Shown: piece after piece, positions 6,371 through 14,149 of the stretch
Layout: each line of letters starts with the position of its first letter
Numbering within the stretch: the stretch's first letter is position 1
Source: Clostridiales bacterium
Lineage (GTDB): Bacteria > Bacillota > Clostridia > Christensenellales > Pumilibacteraceae
Length of the DNA stretch: 37,648 nucleotides
Assembly (NCBI GenBank): GCA_031276725.1
Contig: JAISMM010000042.1
Span: 1-37,648 of the forward strand
Direction of reading: 5' to 3'
Notes under the pieces: model-generated
Seen by the model: only the letters and a program-made list of their open reading frames with translations
The model's database searches: none
What the model was told of the DNA's origin: nothing
Position numbers and translations under genes: made by a program

Positions 6371-6412
6371 ACCACCCTGGCAACTACGTTGCCACCCCTC
6401 CATAGAGGGGAA
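6371..6412. repeat. Solo short arm of the palindromic repeat
   Basis: This is a single right arm: ACCACCCTGGCAAC, GTTGCCACCCCTCCATAG, AGGGGAAT, followed by the same GCTAGAAATACGCCGAGTGC tail as the neighbouring copies. It appears without a matching left arm, so it is a fragment or a duplicated unit. Confidence 0.8.
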
Positions 6413-6445
6413 TGCTAGAAATACGCCGAGTGCGGCGAACAGGCA

Positions 6446-6564
6446 ACCACCCCGGCAACTACGGTGCCACGAACCGAGCCGTCAAACGGCGTAGCCGTTT
6501 GTAGGGCGTACGAGCTTGCGAGCTAAGCCCGTCAATAAGGCGAGGCACTCCATAGAGGGGAATT
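6446..6564. repeat. Palindromic intergenic repeat, long-arm copy 3
   Basis: It is nearly identical to 5981-6099: ACCACCCCGGCAAC start, ACGAACCGAGCCGTC insert, CTCCATAGAGGGGAATT end. The last bases lie about 45 bp from the end of the membrane-protein gene. Confidence 0.85.
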
Positions 6565-6610
6565 TTGGAAATACGCCGAGTGCGGCGGAGGGGAATTTTT
6601 GCGATGGCCG

Positions 6611-7501
6611 TTACTTTTTAGTCTTGTCCGTTTTGGGAGTTTTGGGGAGGGTTTTGGCGGCGGAGCGGCGCTTTTTGATGCGGCTGACAAGGATAAAAAG
6701 GAGTATCATAGCCACAAAAATAGATATCCAAACGGGAATGCCCCAGCCGTGGAAGGGTATGATGCTGCCCTCGACGAAGTAGCACATAAAGGCGATCATA
6801 ACGGGGCGGGTAAGGCAGATAACGACGGTAAAATAACCGTAGCTCATAGCGGTTATGCCCGCGACCATACACAGGACGTCGTCGGGAAAAAACGGAAAAA
6901 TCATCATTAAAATAAAAAGAAACCGCCCTTTGCGGTCTAATAATTCGGCATATTTGTCGGTTTTTTCCTTTCCGATCATCCAAACGACCAGTTTTTTACC
7001 AAAAATTTTGCCGAGGGCGAACGCGATAAGCGAGCCGATAAGCGTCCCGAGAGTTATATAGACGAACCCGAGCGTGGGGCCGTACAGCTTTGAGCCGATG
7101 AAGGCGGCGACGGCGGTCGGCACGGGCAAAAAGATTATTTGAAAAACGACGAGCGCGATAAAGACGATGACGCCCCAGTGGCGCGTTCCGCGTATGAATC
7201 GAATAAGAACCTCGGGGTCGCGGAATTTTTCGATAATTCCGGTTTGCTCCAAAACGATATAGCACCCGAAAAGGAACGAAAGCGTTATAAGGGTAACGGT
7301 CAGTATTTTGAAGTATGTTTCGTGTTCCTTTGCGTCGGCGTTCGCCAAAAGCGTTCCGAGCGTCGCAAAAACTATGATGCATATCAGGAGGACGATTTTA
7401 GGGTATCCGTAAAGATAGACGCACGAAAGCACAAGCATACCAAGACACAGCAGTCCCAAAAGCAATTTTGTTATTAGGAGTCTTGATATAAATTTTTTCA
7501 T
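6611..7501 (-). CDS. VTT/TVP38-TMEM64 (DedA-like) integral membrane protein
   Basis: A 296-residue polytopic membrane protein. Two hydrophobic helices at the N-terminus (residues about 8-60) and one near 68-85 precede a VTT domain at about 105-250. The domain carries the re-entrant F-L-P-V-P-T-A-V-A-A-F-I-G segment and F-P-F-F-P-D-D-V-L-C-M-V-A-G-I-T, the hallmark of TVP38/TMEM64 proteins. The tail is basic. Family members are linked to lipid scrambling or undecaprenyl-phosphate transport, but the substrate here is unknown. The start at 7501 has only a weak GAG upstream. A TATAAT lies at 7537-7542 without a good -35. It is flanked by repeats downstream and by a 222-base gap to rnhA upstream, so it is probably a single-gene unit. 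Confidence 0.88.
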   Translation of the reverse strand: MKKFISRLLITKLLLGLLCLGMLVLSCVYLYGYPKIVLLICIIVFATLGTLLANADAKEHETYFKILTVTLITLSFLFGCYIVLEQTGIIEKFRDPEVLIRFIRGTRHWGVIVFIALVVFQIIFLPVPTAVAAFIGSKLYGPTLGFVYITLGTLIGSLIAFALGKIFGKKLVVWMIGKEKTDKYAELLDRKGRFLFILMMIFPFFPDDVLCMVAGITAMSYGYFTVVICLTRPVMIAFMCYFVEGSIIPFHGWGIPVWISIFVAMILLFILVSRIKKRRSAAKTLPKTPKTDKTKK

Positions 7502-7723
7502 ATCTCAATCTAGTTTATGTTTTGCGCTAAATTAATATTATAGAACGACGCTATTATTATTTTTTACACGATCGGGCGCAATTACGGGACGTTTTTGGCG
7601 GCGAACCGACCCGACCGCTCAAAAACGCGTCGGAACGGCAAAAACGGGTTTGCGCCGACGCGCGCGTACTTTTCCGTACGTAAGCGGGGCGGGGTTCCGG
7701 TTTTGTCGCCGTCCCGCGGATTT

Positions 7724-8167
7724 TCAGGCGTCGGAACGGCTCTTAATCGCGGCGCGGGCTAATTCGTCGCACCTGTTGTTATGCTCGTTGTCGGCGTGGC
7801 CCTTGACCTTTACGAATTTTACCCTGTGTCCGTCTATGGCGGTTAGCAGATTGTTCCACAGGTCGCGGTTTTTGACCTCGCCTTTGTCGGCGGTTTTCCA
7901 ATCGTTTTGCCGCCACTTGTTCACCCAGCCCTTGTTGAACGCGTCCACCGCGTAGGACGAATCGCTGTAAACCGTAACGGAGCACGGCTCTTTAAGCGAC
8001 GATATTCCTTGAATTACGGCAAGCAATTCCATTCGGTTGTTGGTCGTTTCGGGCTCGAAGCCGCTGATCTCCTTGCGGCGGCCGTTATAGAACAGCACTG
8101 CCGCCCAGCCGCCGGCGCCGGGGTTGCCGCTGCACGCGCCGTCGGTGTAAATATCGACCTCTTTCAT
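7724..8167 (-). CDS. rnhA: Ribonuclease HI
   Basis: A 147-residue RNase H type 1 that cuts the RNA strand of RNA-DNA hybrids. The acidic catalytic residues are in place: Asp in I-Y-T-D-G-A-C-S-G-N-P-G, Glu in N-N-R-M-E-L-L-A-V, Asp in Y-S-D-S-S-Y and Asp in N-R-C-D-E-L-A. The basic-handle region (N-K-G-W-V-N-K-W-R-Q-N-D-W) is present, as in E. coli RNase HI. Its start ATG overlaps the proC stop as ATGA, so the two are translationally coupled. Length is normal. Confidence 0.96.
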   Translation of the reverse strand: MKEVDIYTDGACSGNPGAGGWAAVLFYNGRRKEISGFEPETTNNRMELLAVIQGISSLKEPCSVTVYSDSSYAVDAFNKGWVNKWRQNDWKTADKGEVKNRDLWNNLLTAIDGHRVKFVKVKGHADNEHNNRCDELARAAIKSRSDA

Positions 8168-8982
8168 AACGCGCTTAACTCTTTTGCGCGGTCGACCGCA
8201 CGTTTAACCGCGCCCGAAACCGTCGCCGTAAAATTGTTTTCGTCCAAAAATTTAACGCCCTCTATCGTCGTACCGCCCTTACTGCACACGGAATTCACCG
8301 CCGATTCGATAGTGCCGAACGCGGTTTTATAATCGGGACAGGCCTTGCCGATTTTGGAGGAAATGTTCGCCGCGCTTCCGCTTATGACGGATAGGCACAT
8401 ATCGAGCGCGCTGTCAAGCGCAAAATTATTCCTTTCGCACTCGCGCAAAAAACCCTCGAAAAACTTGAACACGAACGCCGGCCCGCTGCCGGAAATTCCC
8501 GTTACCGCGTCCATTTTTTGCTCGTCCACCCTCGCCGCCGTTCCGAATTCCGTCAAAAGCTCCGCGACGGACGCAAGCTCCTCATCGGTCAAACCGCGCG
8601 CGCAGTACGCGTTGAACGACAGATTCAAATTCGCGTTAAGGTTCGGCATAACGCGCACGATTTTTTGCGCGCCCGTAAGCGCCGCGAGCTTATCGATAGT
8701 TACGCCCGCCATAATCGAAACGACGGTTTTGCCGCTAAAATCTAAGCCTTGCAGCGCCGCGCCCGCCGCCTGCGGCTTGACGCACAAAAATATCACGTCG
8801 GAATTCGCGACCGCGACCGCGTTGTCGGCGGCGGTAACGCAACCGTTCCCGAACGCTTTCAGCTTGTCGGCGTCGGGATCGCTTACCGTGAGGCGCGTCT
8901 TTTTTTTACCCAAGGCGCCGACTATCGCCCCCGCCATATTGCCGCCGCCGATAAATCCTATATTATAATTCGATTTTTTCAT
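8164..8982 (-). CDS. proC: Pyrroline-5-carboxylate reductase
   Basis: A 272-residue NAD(P)H-dependent reductase for the last step of proline synthesis. The Rossmann nucleotide-binding motif is at the N-terminus (I-G-F-I-G-G-G-N-M-A). Further family marks are L-C-V-K-P-Q, R-V-M-P-N, the dimerisation/active-site segment G-I-S-G-S-G-P-A-F-V-F and G-G-T-T-I-E-G-V near the C-terminus. The start at 8982 has a GGGAGC site. It is divergent from tRNA-Trp, with about 60 bases between, and is coupled downstream to rnhA. Two cysteines replace common residues (S-V-C-S-K-G-G in place of V-x-S-P-G-G), which is not expected to abolish activity. Confidence 0.96.
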   Translation of the reverse strand: MKKSNYNIGFIGGGNMAGAIVGALGKKKTRLTVSDPDADKLKAFGNGCVTAADNAVAVANSDVIFLCVKPQAAGAALQGLDFSGKTVVSIMAGVTIDKLAALTGAQKIVRVMPNLNANLNLSFNAYCARGLTDEELASVAELLTEFGTAARVDEQKMDAVTGISGSGPAFVFKFFEGFLRECERNNFALDSALDMCLSVISGSAANISSKIGKACPDYKTAFGTIESAVNSVCSKGGTTIEGVKFLDENNFTATVSGAVKRAVDRAKELSAL

Positions 8983-9001
8983 ATTTTGCTCCCGATTATT
9001 A

Positions 9002-9030
9002 TTGACTTAACCGCAATAATTGTTTATAAT
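9002..9030 (+). promoter_or_regulatory. Promoter of the tRNA-Trp gene
   Basis: On the plus strand: -35 TTGACT (9002-9007), a 17-base spacer, -10 TATAAT (9025-9030). The tRNA starts 15 bases after the -10, so its primary transcript begins close to the mature 5' end. Confidence 0.88.
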
Positions 9031-9045
9031 AGTAGTATCGCTCTT

Positions 9046-9120
9046 AGGGGAGTGGCTCAACGGTAGAGTAGTGGTCTCCAAAACCATTGGTTGCAGGTTC
9101 GAATCCTGTCTCCCCTGCCA
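9046..9120 (+). tRNA. trnW: tRNA-Trp (anticodon CCA)
   Basis: The acceptor stem AGGGGAG (9046-9052) pairs with CTCCCCT (9110-9116), followed by discriminator G and an encoded CCA (9118-9120). The anticodon stem is 9071-9075/9083-9087, the loop is CTCCAAA, and the anticodon CCA is at 9078-9080. The T-arm carries GGTTCGAATCC. The total is 75 bases. It is the only plus-strand gene seen in the window. Confidence 0.97.
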
Positions 9121-9139
9121 TGTCATTCAATACAAACAC

Positions 9140-9198
9140 CACCAAAGCTACGGCTAGGTATAGACCTAACCGTAGTTTTGGTGATTGTGGCTCTTTTT
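9140..9198 (+). terminator. Long hairpin after tRNA-Trp, probable terminator
   Basis: A 20-position stem (9140-9159 with 9164-9183) has one mismatch and one G-T pair and a 4-base loop. Ten bases later comes a run of five T (9194-9198). It separates the tRNA transcript from the convergent end of rny. The delayed T-run makes the mechanism less certain. Confidence 0.6.
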
Positions 9199-9209
9199 GA
9201 ACGGCGTTT

Positions 9210-10808
9210 TTACTTGGCGTATTCGACGCTGCGGGTTTCACGGATAACGTTGACCTTGATTTGACCGGGGTATTCCATTTCTTTTTCGATTTGCTTGGCG
9301 ATTTCCTTGGCGAGGAATACGGCGGCGCCGTCGTCGACCTTGTCGGGCTTGACTATTATGCGCACCTCGCGCCCGGCTTGAATGGCGTAAGATTTTTCGA
9401 CGCCGTCGAACGTGTTGGCGATGCTTTCGAGCTTTTCGAGCCGCTTGACGTAGTTATCGAGCGATTCGCGCCGCGCGCCCGGCTTTGCGCCGCTGATGGC
9501 GTCGGCGCACTGGACTAAAATCGCCTCGACGGTCGTAGGCTCTATATCGTTATGGTGTGCGGCTATACAGTGTATAACGTCCTTGCTTTCCTTATACTTT
9601 TTGGCGAGATCCGCGCCGATCGTTACGTGCGTACCCTCGACCTCGTGGTCGACGGCCTTGCCGATGTCGTGCAACAGTCCGCCGCGCTTGGCGATATTGA
9701 CGTCCGCCCCCAGCTCCGCCGCCATAAGCCCCGCCAAATGCGCGACCTCTAACGAATGCTTTAAGACGTTTTGACCGTAGCTTGTGCGGTATTTAAGCCG
9801 CCCCAAAACCTTGATAAGCTCGGCGTTTATGCCGAACACGCCCGCCTCGAACATAGCGGACTCGCCCGCCTCTTTCATCTGCGTTTCGAGCTCGCGCTTA
9901 GTTTTTTCGACGATTTCCTCGATGCGCGCGGGGTGGATTCTGCCGTCGGCGATGAGCTTTTCGAGCGAGATACGCGCGACCTCGCGCCGCACGGGATCAA
10001 AGCCCGACAGCACCACCGTATCGGGCGTGTCGTCGATAATCAAATCTATGCCCGTGGCGTTTTCGAGCGCGCGGATATTGCGGCCCTCGCGGCCGATTAT
10101 GCGGCCCTTCATATCGTCGCCTGGCAGATTGACGACCGAAACCGTGATTTCGGACGAGTGATCCACGGCGCAGCGCTGTATCGCGAGCGAAACGATTTCG
10201 CGCGATTTTTTGTCGGCGTCCTCTTTTGCCGCCGCCTCGATTTCGCGGACGAGCTTGGCGGCGTCGCGCTTTGCCTCGTCCTCGATGGCGTCGATAAGCT
10301 CGCGCTTTGCCTCGTCGCGGCTAAGCCCGGAAATCTTTTCGATTTCGGCGAGCATTCTTTGATGCGCCTCGTCGACCTGCGACTTCTTTTCGGCGATTTC
10401 GTCCTCGCGCTTTTTGAGCTCCTGACGCGCCGCGTCTAAGGCCTCGCTCTTTTTGTCGAGCGATTCCTCCTTTTTGTCGAGAGATTCTTCCTTTTGCAGG
10501 ATACGCTGTTCGGTGCGTTGCACCTCGATCCTGCGGTCCTTAATCTCTTTGTCGAACTCTAACCTTTGTTTGTGGATTTCCTCTTTTGACTCTAAAATCG
10601 CTTCCTTTCTTAAAGTCTTCGCCTCCGCGATGGCTTCCTCTACCATTCTGTTTGCCAACTGTTTAGCGTCGCCCAGCTTCTTTTGAGAAAGCTTGGCGTT
10701 GACTAATATCCCGACAGCCCCGCCGAGCAATAACGCTACGATCGGTAAAACGATGGTCAGCCAAAGAGGAGCAGTTGCGACTACGTAAACGGTAATCAGG
10801 CTGTTCAT
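9210..10808 (-). CDS. rny: Ribonuclease Y
   Basis: A 532-residue membrane-anchored endoribonuclease that initiates mRNA decay in many Gram-positive bacteria. Domain order: one N-terminal membrane helix (residues about 12-35); a long charged coiled coil (about 40-205) with repeated E-E-S-L-D-K-K; a KH RNA-binding domain with [12 protein letters not shown] (about 230-300); an HD phosphohydrolase domain with H-S-L-E-V-A-H and G-L-L-H-D-I-G-K-A (about 340-440); and the C-terminal domain ending [14 protein letters not shown], as in B. subtilis. The start has an AAGGAG site, and a strong promoter lies about 90 bases upstream. It follows recA in order, as in Bacillus, but is separated by repeats. 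Confidence 0.97.
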   Translation of the reverse strand: MNSLITVYVVATAPLWLTIVLPIVALLLGGAVGILVNAKLSQKKLGDAKQLANRMVEEAIAEAKTLRKEAILESKEEIHKQRLEFDKEIKDRRIEVQRTEQRILQKEESLDKKEESLDKKSEALDAARQELKKREDEIAEKKSQVDEAHQRMLAEIEKISGLSRDEAKRELIDAIEDEAKRDAAKLVREIEAAAKEDADKKSREIVSLAIQRCAVDHSSEITVSVVNLPGDDMKGRIIGREGRNIRALENATGIDLIIDDTPDTVVLSGFDPVRREVARISLEKLIADGRIHPARIEEIVEKTKRELETQMKEAGESAMFEAGVFGINAELIKVLGRLKYRTSYGQNVLKHSLEVAHLAGLMAAELGADVNIAKRGGLLHDIGKAVDHEVEGTHVTIGADLAKKYKESKDVIHCIAAHHNDIEPTTVEAILVQCADAISGAKPGARRESLDNYVKRLEKLESIANTFDGVEKSYAIQAGREVRIIVKPDKVDDGAAVFLAKEIAKQIEKEMEYPGQIKVNVIRETRSVEYAK

Positions 10809-10891
10809 AACTGTTCTCCTTTTTGCAAAAAATATTTATTCTTTAAGCGCGTATAAGGCGCAAAAATTCAAAAAAACTACTCCCTGTAAGT

Positions 10892-10920
10892 ATGATACAC
10901 TAATACGGTTAAAATGTCAA
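10892..10920 (-). promoter_or_regulatory. Promoter of rny
   Basis: The minus strand shows a consensus -35 TTGACA (10915-10920), a 17-base spacer and -10 TATCAT (10892-10897). The leader to the rny start is about 80 bases and AT-rich. Confidence 0.85.
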
Positions 10921-11000
10921 GCAAATATTCCAAATTATCGCGTCCGGCAATACCGCGTAAATTTTTCAAAAATTTTAGCGGCTACCGCTAATTAATTTAA

Positions 11001-11117
11001 CCGCCCCGCCGTTAACGCGGCGCGAACCGAGCCGCCAAACGGCTTGCCGTTTGCAGGGCGAGCAGCCGCCGGAGCGAAGCCCGTCAACGAGGCGAGGCAC
11101 TCCACGGAGGGGAATTT
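11001..11117. repeat. GC-rich subfamily of the palindromic repeat, copy A
   Basis: It has the same plan as the long-arm repeats near 5.7-6.5 kb but with diverged sequence: CCGCCCCGCCG start, GCGAACCGAGCCGCCAAACG, a CAAACGGC..GCCGTTTG hairpin, GGGCGAGCAGCCGCCGGAGC, then CACTCCACGGAGGGGAATT. It is in the gap between recA and rny. Confidence 0.8.
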
Positions 11118-11148
11118 TTGGGGAACAACCGAGTGCGGCGGGCTATCA

Positions 11149-11270
11149 ACCGCCCCGTCGGCGTTCGCCGCCACGAACCGAGCCGCCAAACGGCTTGCCG
11201 TTTGCAGGGCGAGCAGCCGCCGGAGCAAAACCCGACCGCGCGGGCGCGGCACTCCCCGGAGGGGAATTTA
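11149..11270. repeat. GC-rich subfamily of the palindromic repeat, copy B
   Basis: It is a tandem relative of 11001-11117 with the same GAACCGAGCCGCCAAACGGC core and the CACTCCCCGGAGGGGAATT end. It is separated from copy A by about 30 bases that contain the recurring CCGAGTGCGGCG tail. It lies about 60 bases after the recA stop in the direction of transcription. Confidence 0.8.
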
Positions 11271-11331
11271 AGGGACTCGCCGAGTGCAGTGCGGCGGGCG
11301 CAAGGCCGCTATCGACGCCGCTATTTATCCG

Positions 11332-12420
11332 CTATTCGGCGGCTTCTTGCGCTACGCTCTCATCCTCGTCGTCGGACGAGGCGAACAGCTCGTCGCTTTT
11401 TTCGGCGGCGACGGCGCGGATTTTGGCTTCGAGCTCGGCGGCGAGCTCCTTGTTCTGTTCGAGCATAGAACGCAGCGCCTCTCTGCCCTGGCAAAGCCTT
11501 TCGTCGTTATAGCTAAACCACGAGCCGCTTTTGGCGATAATCTTAAACTGCGTCCCGAGGTCGATTATGCAACCCGCGCGCGATATGCCCTTGCCGAAAA
11601 TAATGTCGAATTCCGCCGTCTTGAAGGGGGGCGCCATCTTGTTTTTGACGACCTTGACCTTTGTGTGGTTGCCTATGACCGTGGTGCCCTCCTTGACCTG
11701 CTCGCCGCGGCGGACGTCGAGTCGGATGCTGGAATAGAATTTTAGCGCCTTGCCGCCCGTGGTAACCTCGGGCGAGCCGAACATAACGCCGACTTTTTCG
11801 CGCAGCTGGTTGATAAAGATTATGCAGGTTTTGGTTTTGGAGCAAATGGACGTCAGCTTGCGCAAAGCCTGCGACATAAGCCGCGCGTGCGCGCCGATCT
11901 TGCTCTCGCCCATTTCGCCGTCGATTTCGACCTTGGGCGTGAGGGCGGCCACGGAATCTATGACGATTATGTCCATCGCGCCGCTGCGGACGAGCGATTC
12001 GGTAATATCGAGCGCCTGCTCGCCGTTATCGGGCTGCGATATGTAAAGCCGCGCCAAATCTATGCCGAGCTTGCCGGCGTACGCGGGGTCGAGGGCGTGC
12101 TCGGCGTCGATAAACGCGACGTTGCCGTTGCTCTTTTGCGCCTCGGCGATAACGTGGAGCGAAAGAGTGGTTTTGCCGCTCGACTCCGGCCCGTAAATTT
12201 CGACTATGCGTCCGCGCGGCAGGCCGCCTATGCCCACCGCCAAATCGACCGAAAGGCAGCCCGTCGAAATCGTTTCGACGTCGTTGAACGTGTTGTCGGT
12301 AAGCTTCATAATAGAACCCTTACCGTACTGCTTTTCGATCTGCGCTATGGCAAGCTCCAACGCCTTTTCCTTTTCCTCGTCGGTCTTTGGCGTCGCGATC
12401 GTTTTTGTCTTCTTTTCCAT
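11332..12420 (-). CDS. recA: Recombinase RecA
   Basis: A 362-residue RecA, which forms filaments on single-stranded DNA, drives strand exchange and triggers SOS autocleavage of LexA. The Walker A motif is G-P-E-S-S-G-K-T-T, the Walker B-like strand is [12 protein letters not shown], and loop L2 follows [17 protein letters not shown]. The C-terminal tail is acidic (S-D-D-E-D-E-S), as usual. The start at 12420 has a perfect AAGGAG site. It follows cinA after 51 bases, the classical cinA-recA order. I see no GAAC-N4-GTTC LexA box in that gap, so SOS control would have to act further upstream. Confidence 0.98.
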   Translation of the reverse strand: MEKKTKTIATPKTDEEKEKALELAIAQIEKQYGKGSIMKLTDNTFNDVETISTGCLSVDLAVGIGGLPRGRIVEIYGPESSGKTTLSLHVIAEAQKSNGNVAFIDAEHALDPAYAGKLGIDLARLYISQPDNGEQALDITESLVRSGAMDIIVIDSVAALTPKVEIDGEMGESKIGAHARLMSQALRKLTSICSKTKTCIIFINQLREKVGVMFGSPEVTTGGKALKFYSSIRLDVRRGEQVKEGTTVIGNHTKVKVVKNKMAPPFKTAEFDIIFGKGISRAGCIIDLGTQFKIIAKSGSWFSYNDERLCQGREALRSMLEQNKELAAELEAKIRAVAAEKSDELFASSDDEDESVAQEAAE

Positions 12421-12471
12421 ATATGGTTCTCCTTTATGTGTTTTATTTAATCGTTTTGTATGTCAACGCCG

Positions 12472-13578
12472 CTATTTGTCCGCTCCGAGCTCGTGGATTT
12501 CTTTAAGCTCGTCGAACCCGCTCTTTTTTAGCCGCTTTAAGAGGCGGAACAGCGCCGCCTTTACGCCGCACTCTATTACTTCGGCGCGGCCGCCGCTAAA
12601 ACGGTATTTGTAGATATGTATGCCGTTTACGTTGCCGACCGCTATAAAGCAAACGCCCTCCTCGCCGGGCTTTTCCGCCGAGGGGCCCGCGTTGCCGGTA
12701 GTCGCGACGGAATAGTCGCAGCCGTTCGCGAGCAGAATATTGGCGGCCATTTCGTAAGCGGTTTCGATGGCGACCGCGCCGTAACGCTCTATTATTTGCG
12801 GCTCGACGTTAAGCCGCGCGATTTTGGAGCCGTTAGAATAAGCCGTTACGCCCTCGACAAGCGCCGCGCTTATGCCCGGGATTTTTACAAGCTCCGCCGT
12901 TACCGCCCCGCCCGTAAAGGACTCCGCGACGCAAACCGTCTTTTTGTGGACTTTAAGGCAGTCCGCCACCTCTTCGGCAAGCGTGGAGTCGGTCGTCGAG
13001 TACGTAACGTCGCCGAGGGCGGCGGCAACGGCCGCGATTACGGCGTCGGCGTCGGGCTTGGACGTTTTTGAGGAGTAGCGGACGCGCGCCTCGCATTCGC
13101 CTACGCCCTCTATAAATTTGAACGCGATGCGGTTTTTGTTCTTTATTTGCGCCGTTAGGAGCGCGCGCAGCTCGTCCCCGGTCTTGCCGAACGTCTTAAA
13201 CACGGCGGTGTTGTAGAACGTTTTGCATTTGCCGTTGAGGGCGGGAATGAATTTGTCGCGTATAAACTCTTTGTCGAAGCCCTCGGTAAAGCCGTACAGC
13301 GTGCCGTCGAACTCCAAAATTCCGGCGGCCTTGTCGATAATGTAATCGGCGGAATAAGCGTTGCGGAACGCGTCGGAATCGCCGTATATCAAAACGGCGG
13401 CGGCGTCCGCCTTTAAGTATTCGACGGCCGCCCTAACCCCCGCGTCGTCGGACGGGATCGACATAACGCGCCTTACGTCGTAGCCTTTAAGCGACAGCAT
13501 ACGGCAGATTTTTGCCGCGGCGTTGTCCCTTTCAAAGACGCGGTCGGGCGCATCAATTATCAGAATCGATACGTTCAT
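12472..13578 (-). CDS. cinA: CinA family protein with degenerate N-terminal domain
   Basis: A 368-residue protein, shorter than typical CinA (about 410). The C-terminal half (about 205-360) is a good CinA/PncC domain, known as an NMN deamidase in other bacteria: V-C-V-A-E-S-F-T-G-G (usual E-S-x-T-G-G), E-G-V-T-A-Y-S-N-G-S-K and A-T-T-G-N-A-G-P. The N-terminal half should be a molybdopterin-binding-like pyrophosphatase domain, but its G-D-E and G-G-L-G-P-T-x-D-D signatures are missing; a D-A-P-D and a G-D-S-D-A occupy the corresponding places. The N-terminal activity is therefore probably lost. The gene overlaps pgsA by 26 bases and precedes recA. Confidence 0.85.
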   Translation of the reverse strand: MNVSILIIDAPDRVFERDNAAAKICRMLSLKGYDVRRVMSIPSDDAGVRAAVEYLKADAAAVLIYGDSDAFRNAYSADYIIDKAAGILEFDGTLYGFTEGFDKEFIRDKFIPALNGKCKTFYNTAVFKTFGKTGDELRALLTAQIKNKNRIAFKFIEGVGECEARVRYSSKTSKPDADAVIAAVAAALGDVTYSTTDSTLAEEVADCLKVHKKTVCVAESFTGGAVTAELVKIPGISAALVEGVTAYSNGSKIARLNVEPQIIERYGAVAIETAYEMAANILLANGCDYSVATTGNAGPSAEKPGEEGVCFIAVGNVNGIHIYKYRFSGGRAEVIECGVKAALFRLLKRLKKSGFDELKEIHELGADK

Positions 13579-14149
13579 CGGCTTTTTCGCTAAGCACCCC
13601 CTTGTTTTTGATGAGGTAATTCGCGCCCGATACGAGCGTCATAACGGCGGCGGCCGCCAAAATTATGAGCCCGCAATACAGAACCGCGTCGCCCGCCGTT
13701 TTTGAGAGGGCGGCAATATCGGCGAAGGGAATAAGGAGTATTAGGGCGGTCATTTGCAGAACCGTTTTGATTTTGCCCAAGCCGTCGGCGGCTAGCTTTA
13801 CCCCTTTTGAGCTTGCGACTATGCGGAAGCCGCTTATCATAAGCTCGCGGCACAGTATCAGCATAGCGCAAACGGCGGTTCCGGTTTGGAACGCGTGGGC
13901 GTCGAGCGACACGGCTATAAGGGCGCACGCGACGAGCATTTTGTCGGCGATCGGGTCTAAGAACTTGCCCAAATCGGTTACCATATTGTATTTTCGCGCG
14001 ATTTGACCGTCGAGCGTGTCGGTAAACGCCGCCAAGACAAACACCGCGCACGCCGCGAAACGGAAAAACGGCAAGGGAATAAAGAAACACGCCATAAAGG
14101 CGGGAATCATAAATATTCGCAAAAAGGTTAATTTAGTCGGCAGATTCAT
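13553..14149 (-). CDS. pgsA: CDP-diacylglycerol-glycerol-3-phosphate 3-phosphatidyltransferase
   Basis: A 198-residue membrane enzyme that makes phosphatidylglycerophosphate from CDP-diacylglycerol and glycerol-3-phosphate. The CDP-alcohol phosphotransferase signature is intact at about residues 44-70: D-T-L-D-G-Q-I-A-R, then G-K-F-L-D-P-I-A-D, giving the D-x2-D-G-x2-A-R-x8-G-x3-D-x3-D pattern. Several hydrophobic helices surround it. The N-terminus N-L-P-T-K-L-T-F-L-R-I is typical. It overlaps rimO by 17 bases and cinA by 26, so it is within a tightly packed operon. The position between ftsK/rimO and cinA-recA matches Bacillus gene order. Confidence 0.96.
   Translation of the reverse strand: MNLPTKLTFLRIFMIPAFMACFFIPLPFFRFAACAVFVLAAFTDTLDGQIARKYNMVTDLGKFLDPIADKMLVACALIAVSLDAHAFQTGTAVCAMLILCRELMISGFRIVASSKGVKLAADGLGKIKTVLQMTALILLIPFADIAALSKTAGDAVLYCGLIILAAAAVMTLVSGANYLIKNKGVLSEKADERIDSDN

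Noticed and set aside
5675..6564. Repeats considered as a CRISPR array
   Set aside because: Units are over 40 to 120 bases, irregularly spaced, internally palindromic, and the intervening pieces are themselves repeated rather than unique.
7502..7723. Hidden small gene between rnhA and the VTT protein
   Set aside because: No start with a ribosome site or a coding-like frame; only a TATAAT at 7537-7542 without a convincing -35.
9044..9241. Minus-strand reading frame of 65 residues across tRNA-Trp
   Set aside because: It is the antisense of the tRNA; the G-E-T-G-F-E-P-A-T-N-type peptide is a well-known false translation of tRNA genes.
11044..11512. Plus-strand frames of up to 153 residues after recA
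   Set aside because: They run through the GC-rich repeats and into the antisense of recA, and show no family pattern.
12421..12471. recA-proximal promoter with LexA box
   Set aside because: TTGACA is present, but no acceptable -10 follows at a proper distance and no GAAC-N4-GTTC site is visible.
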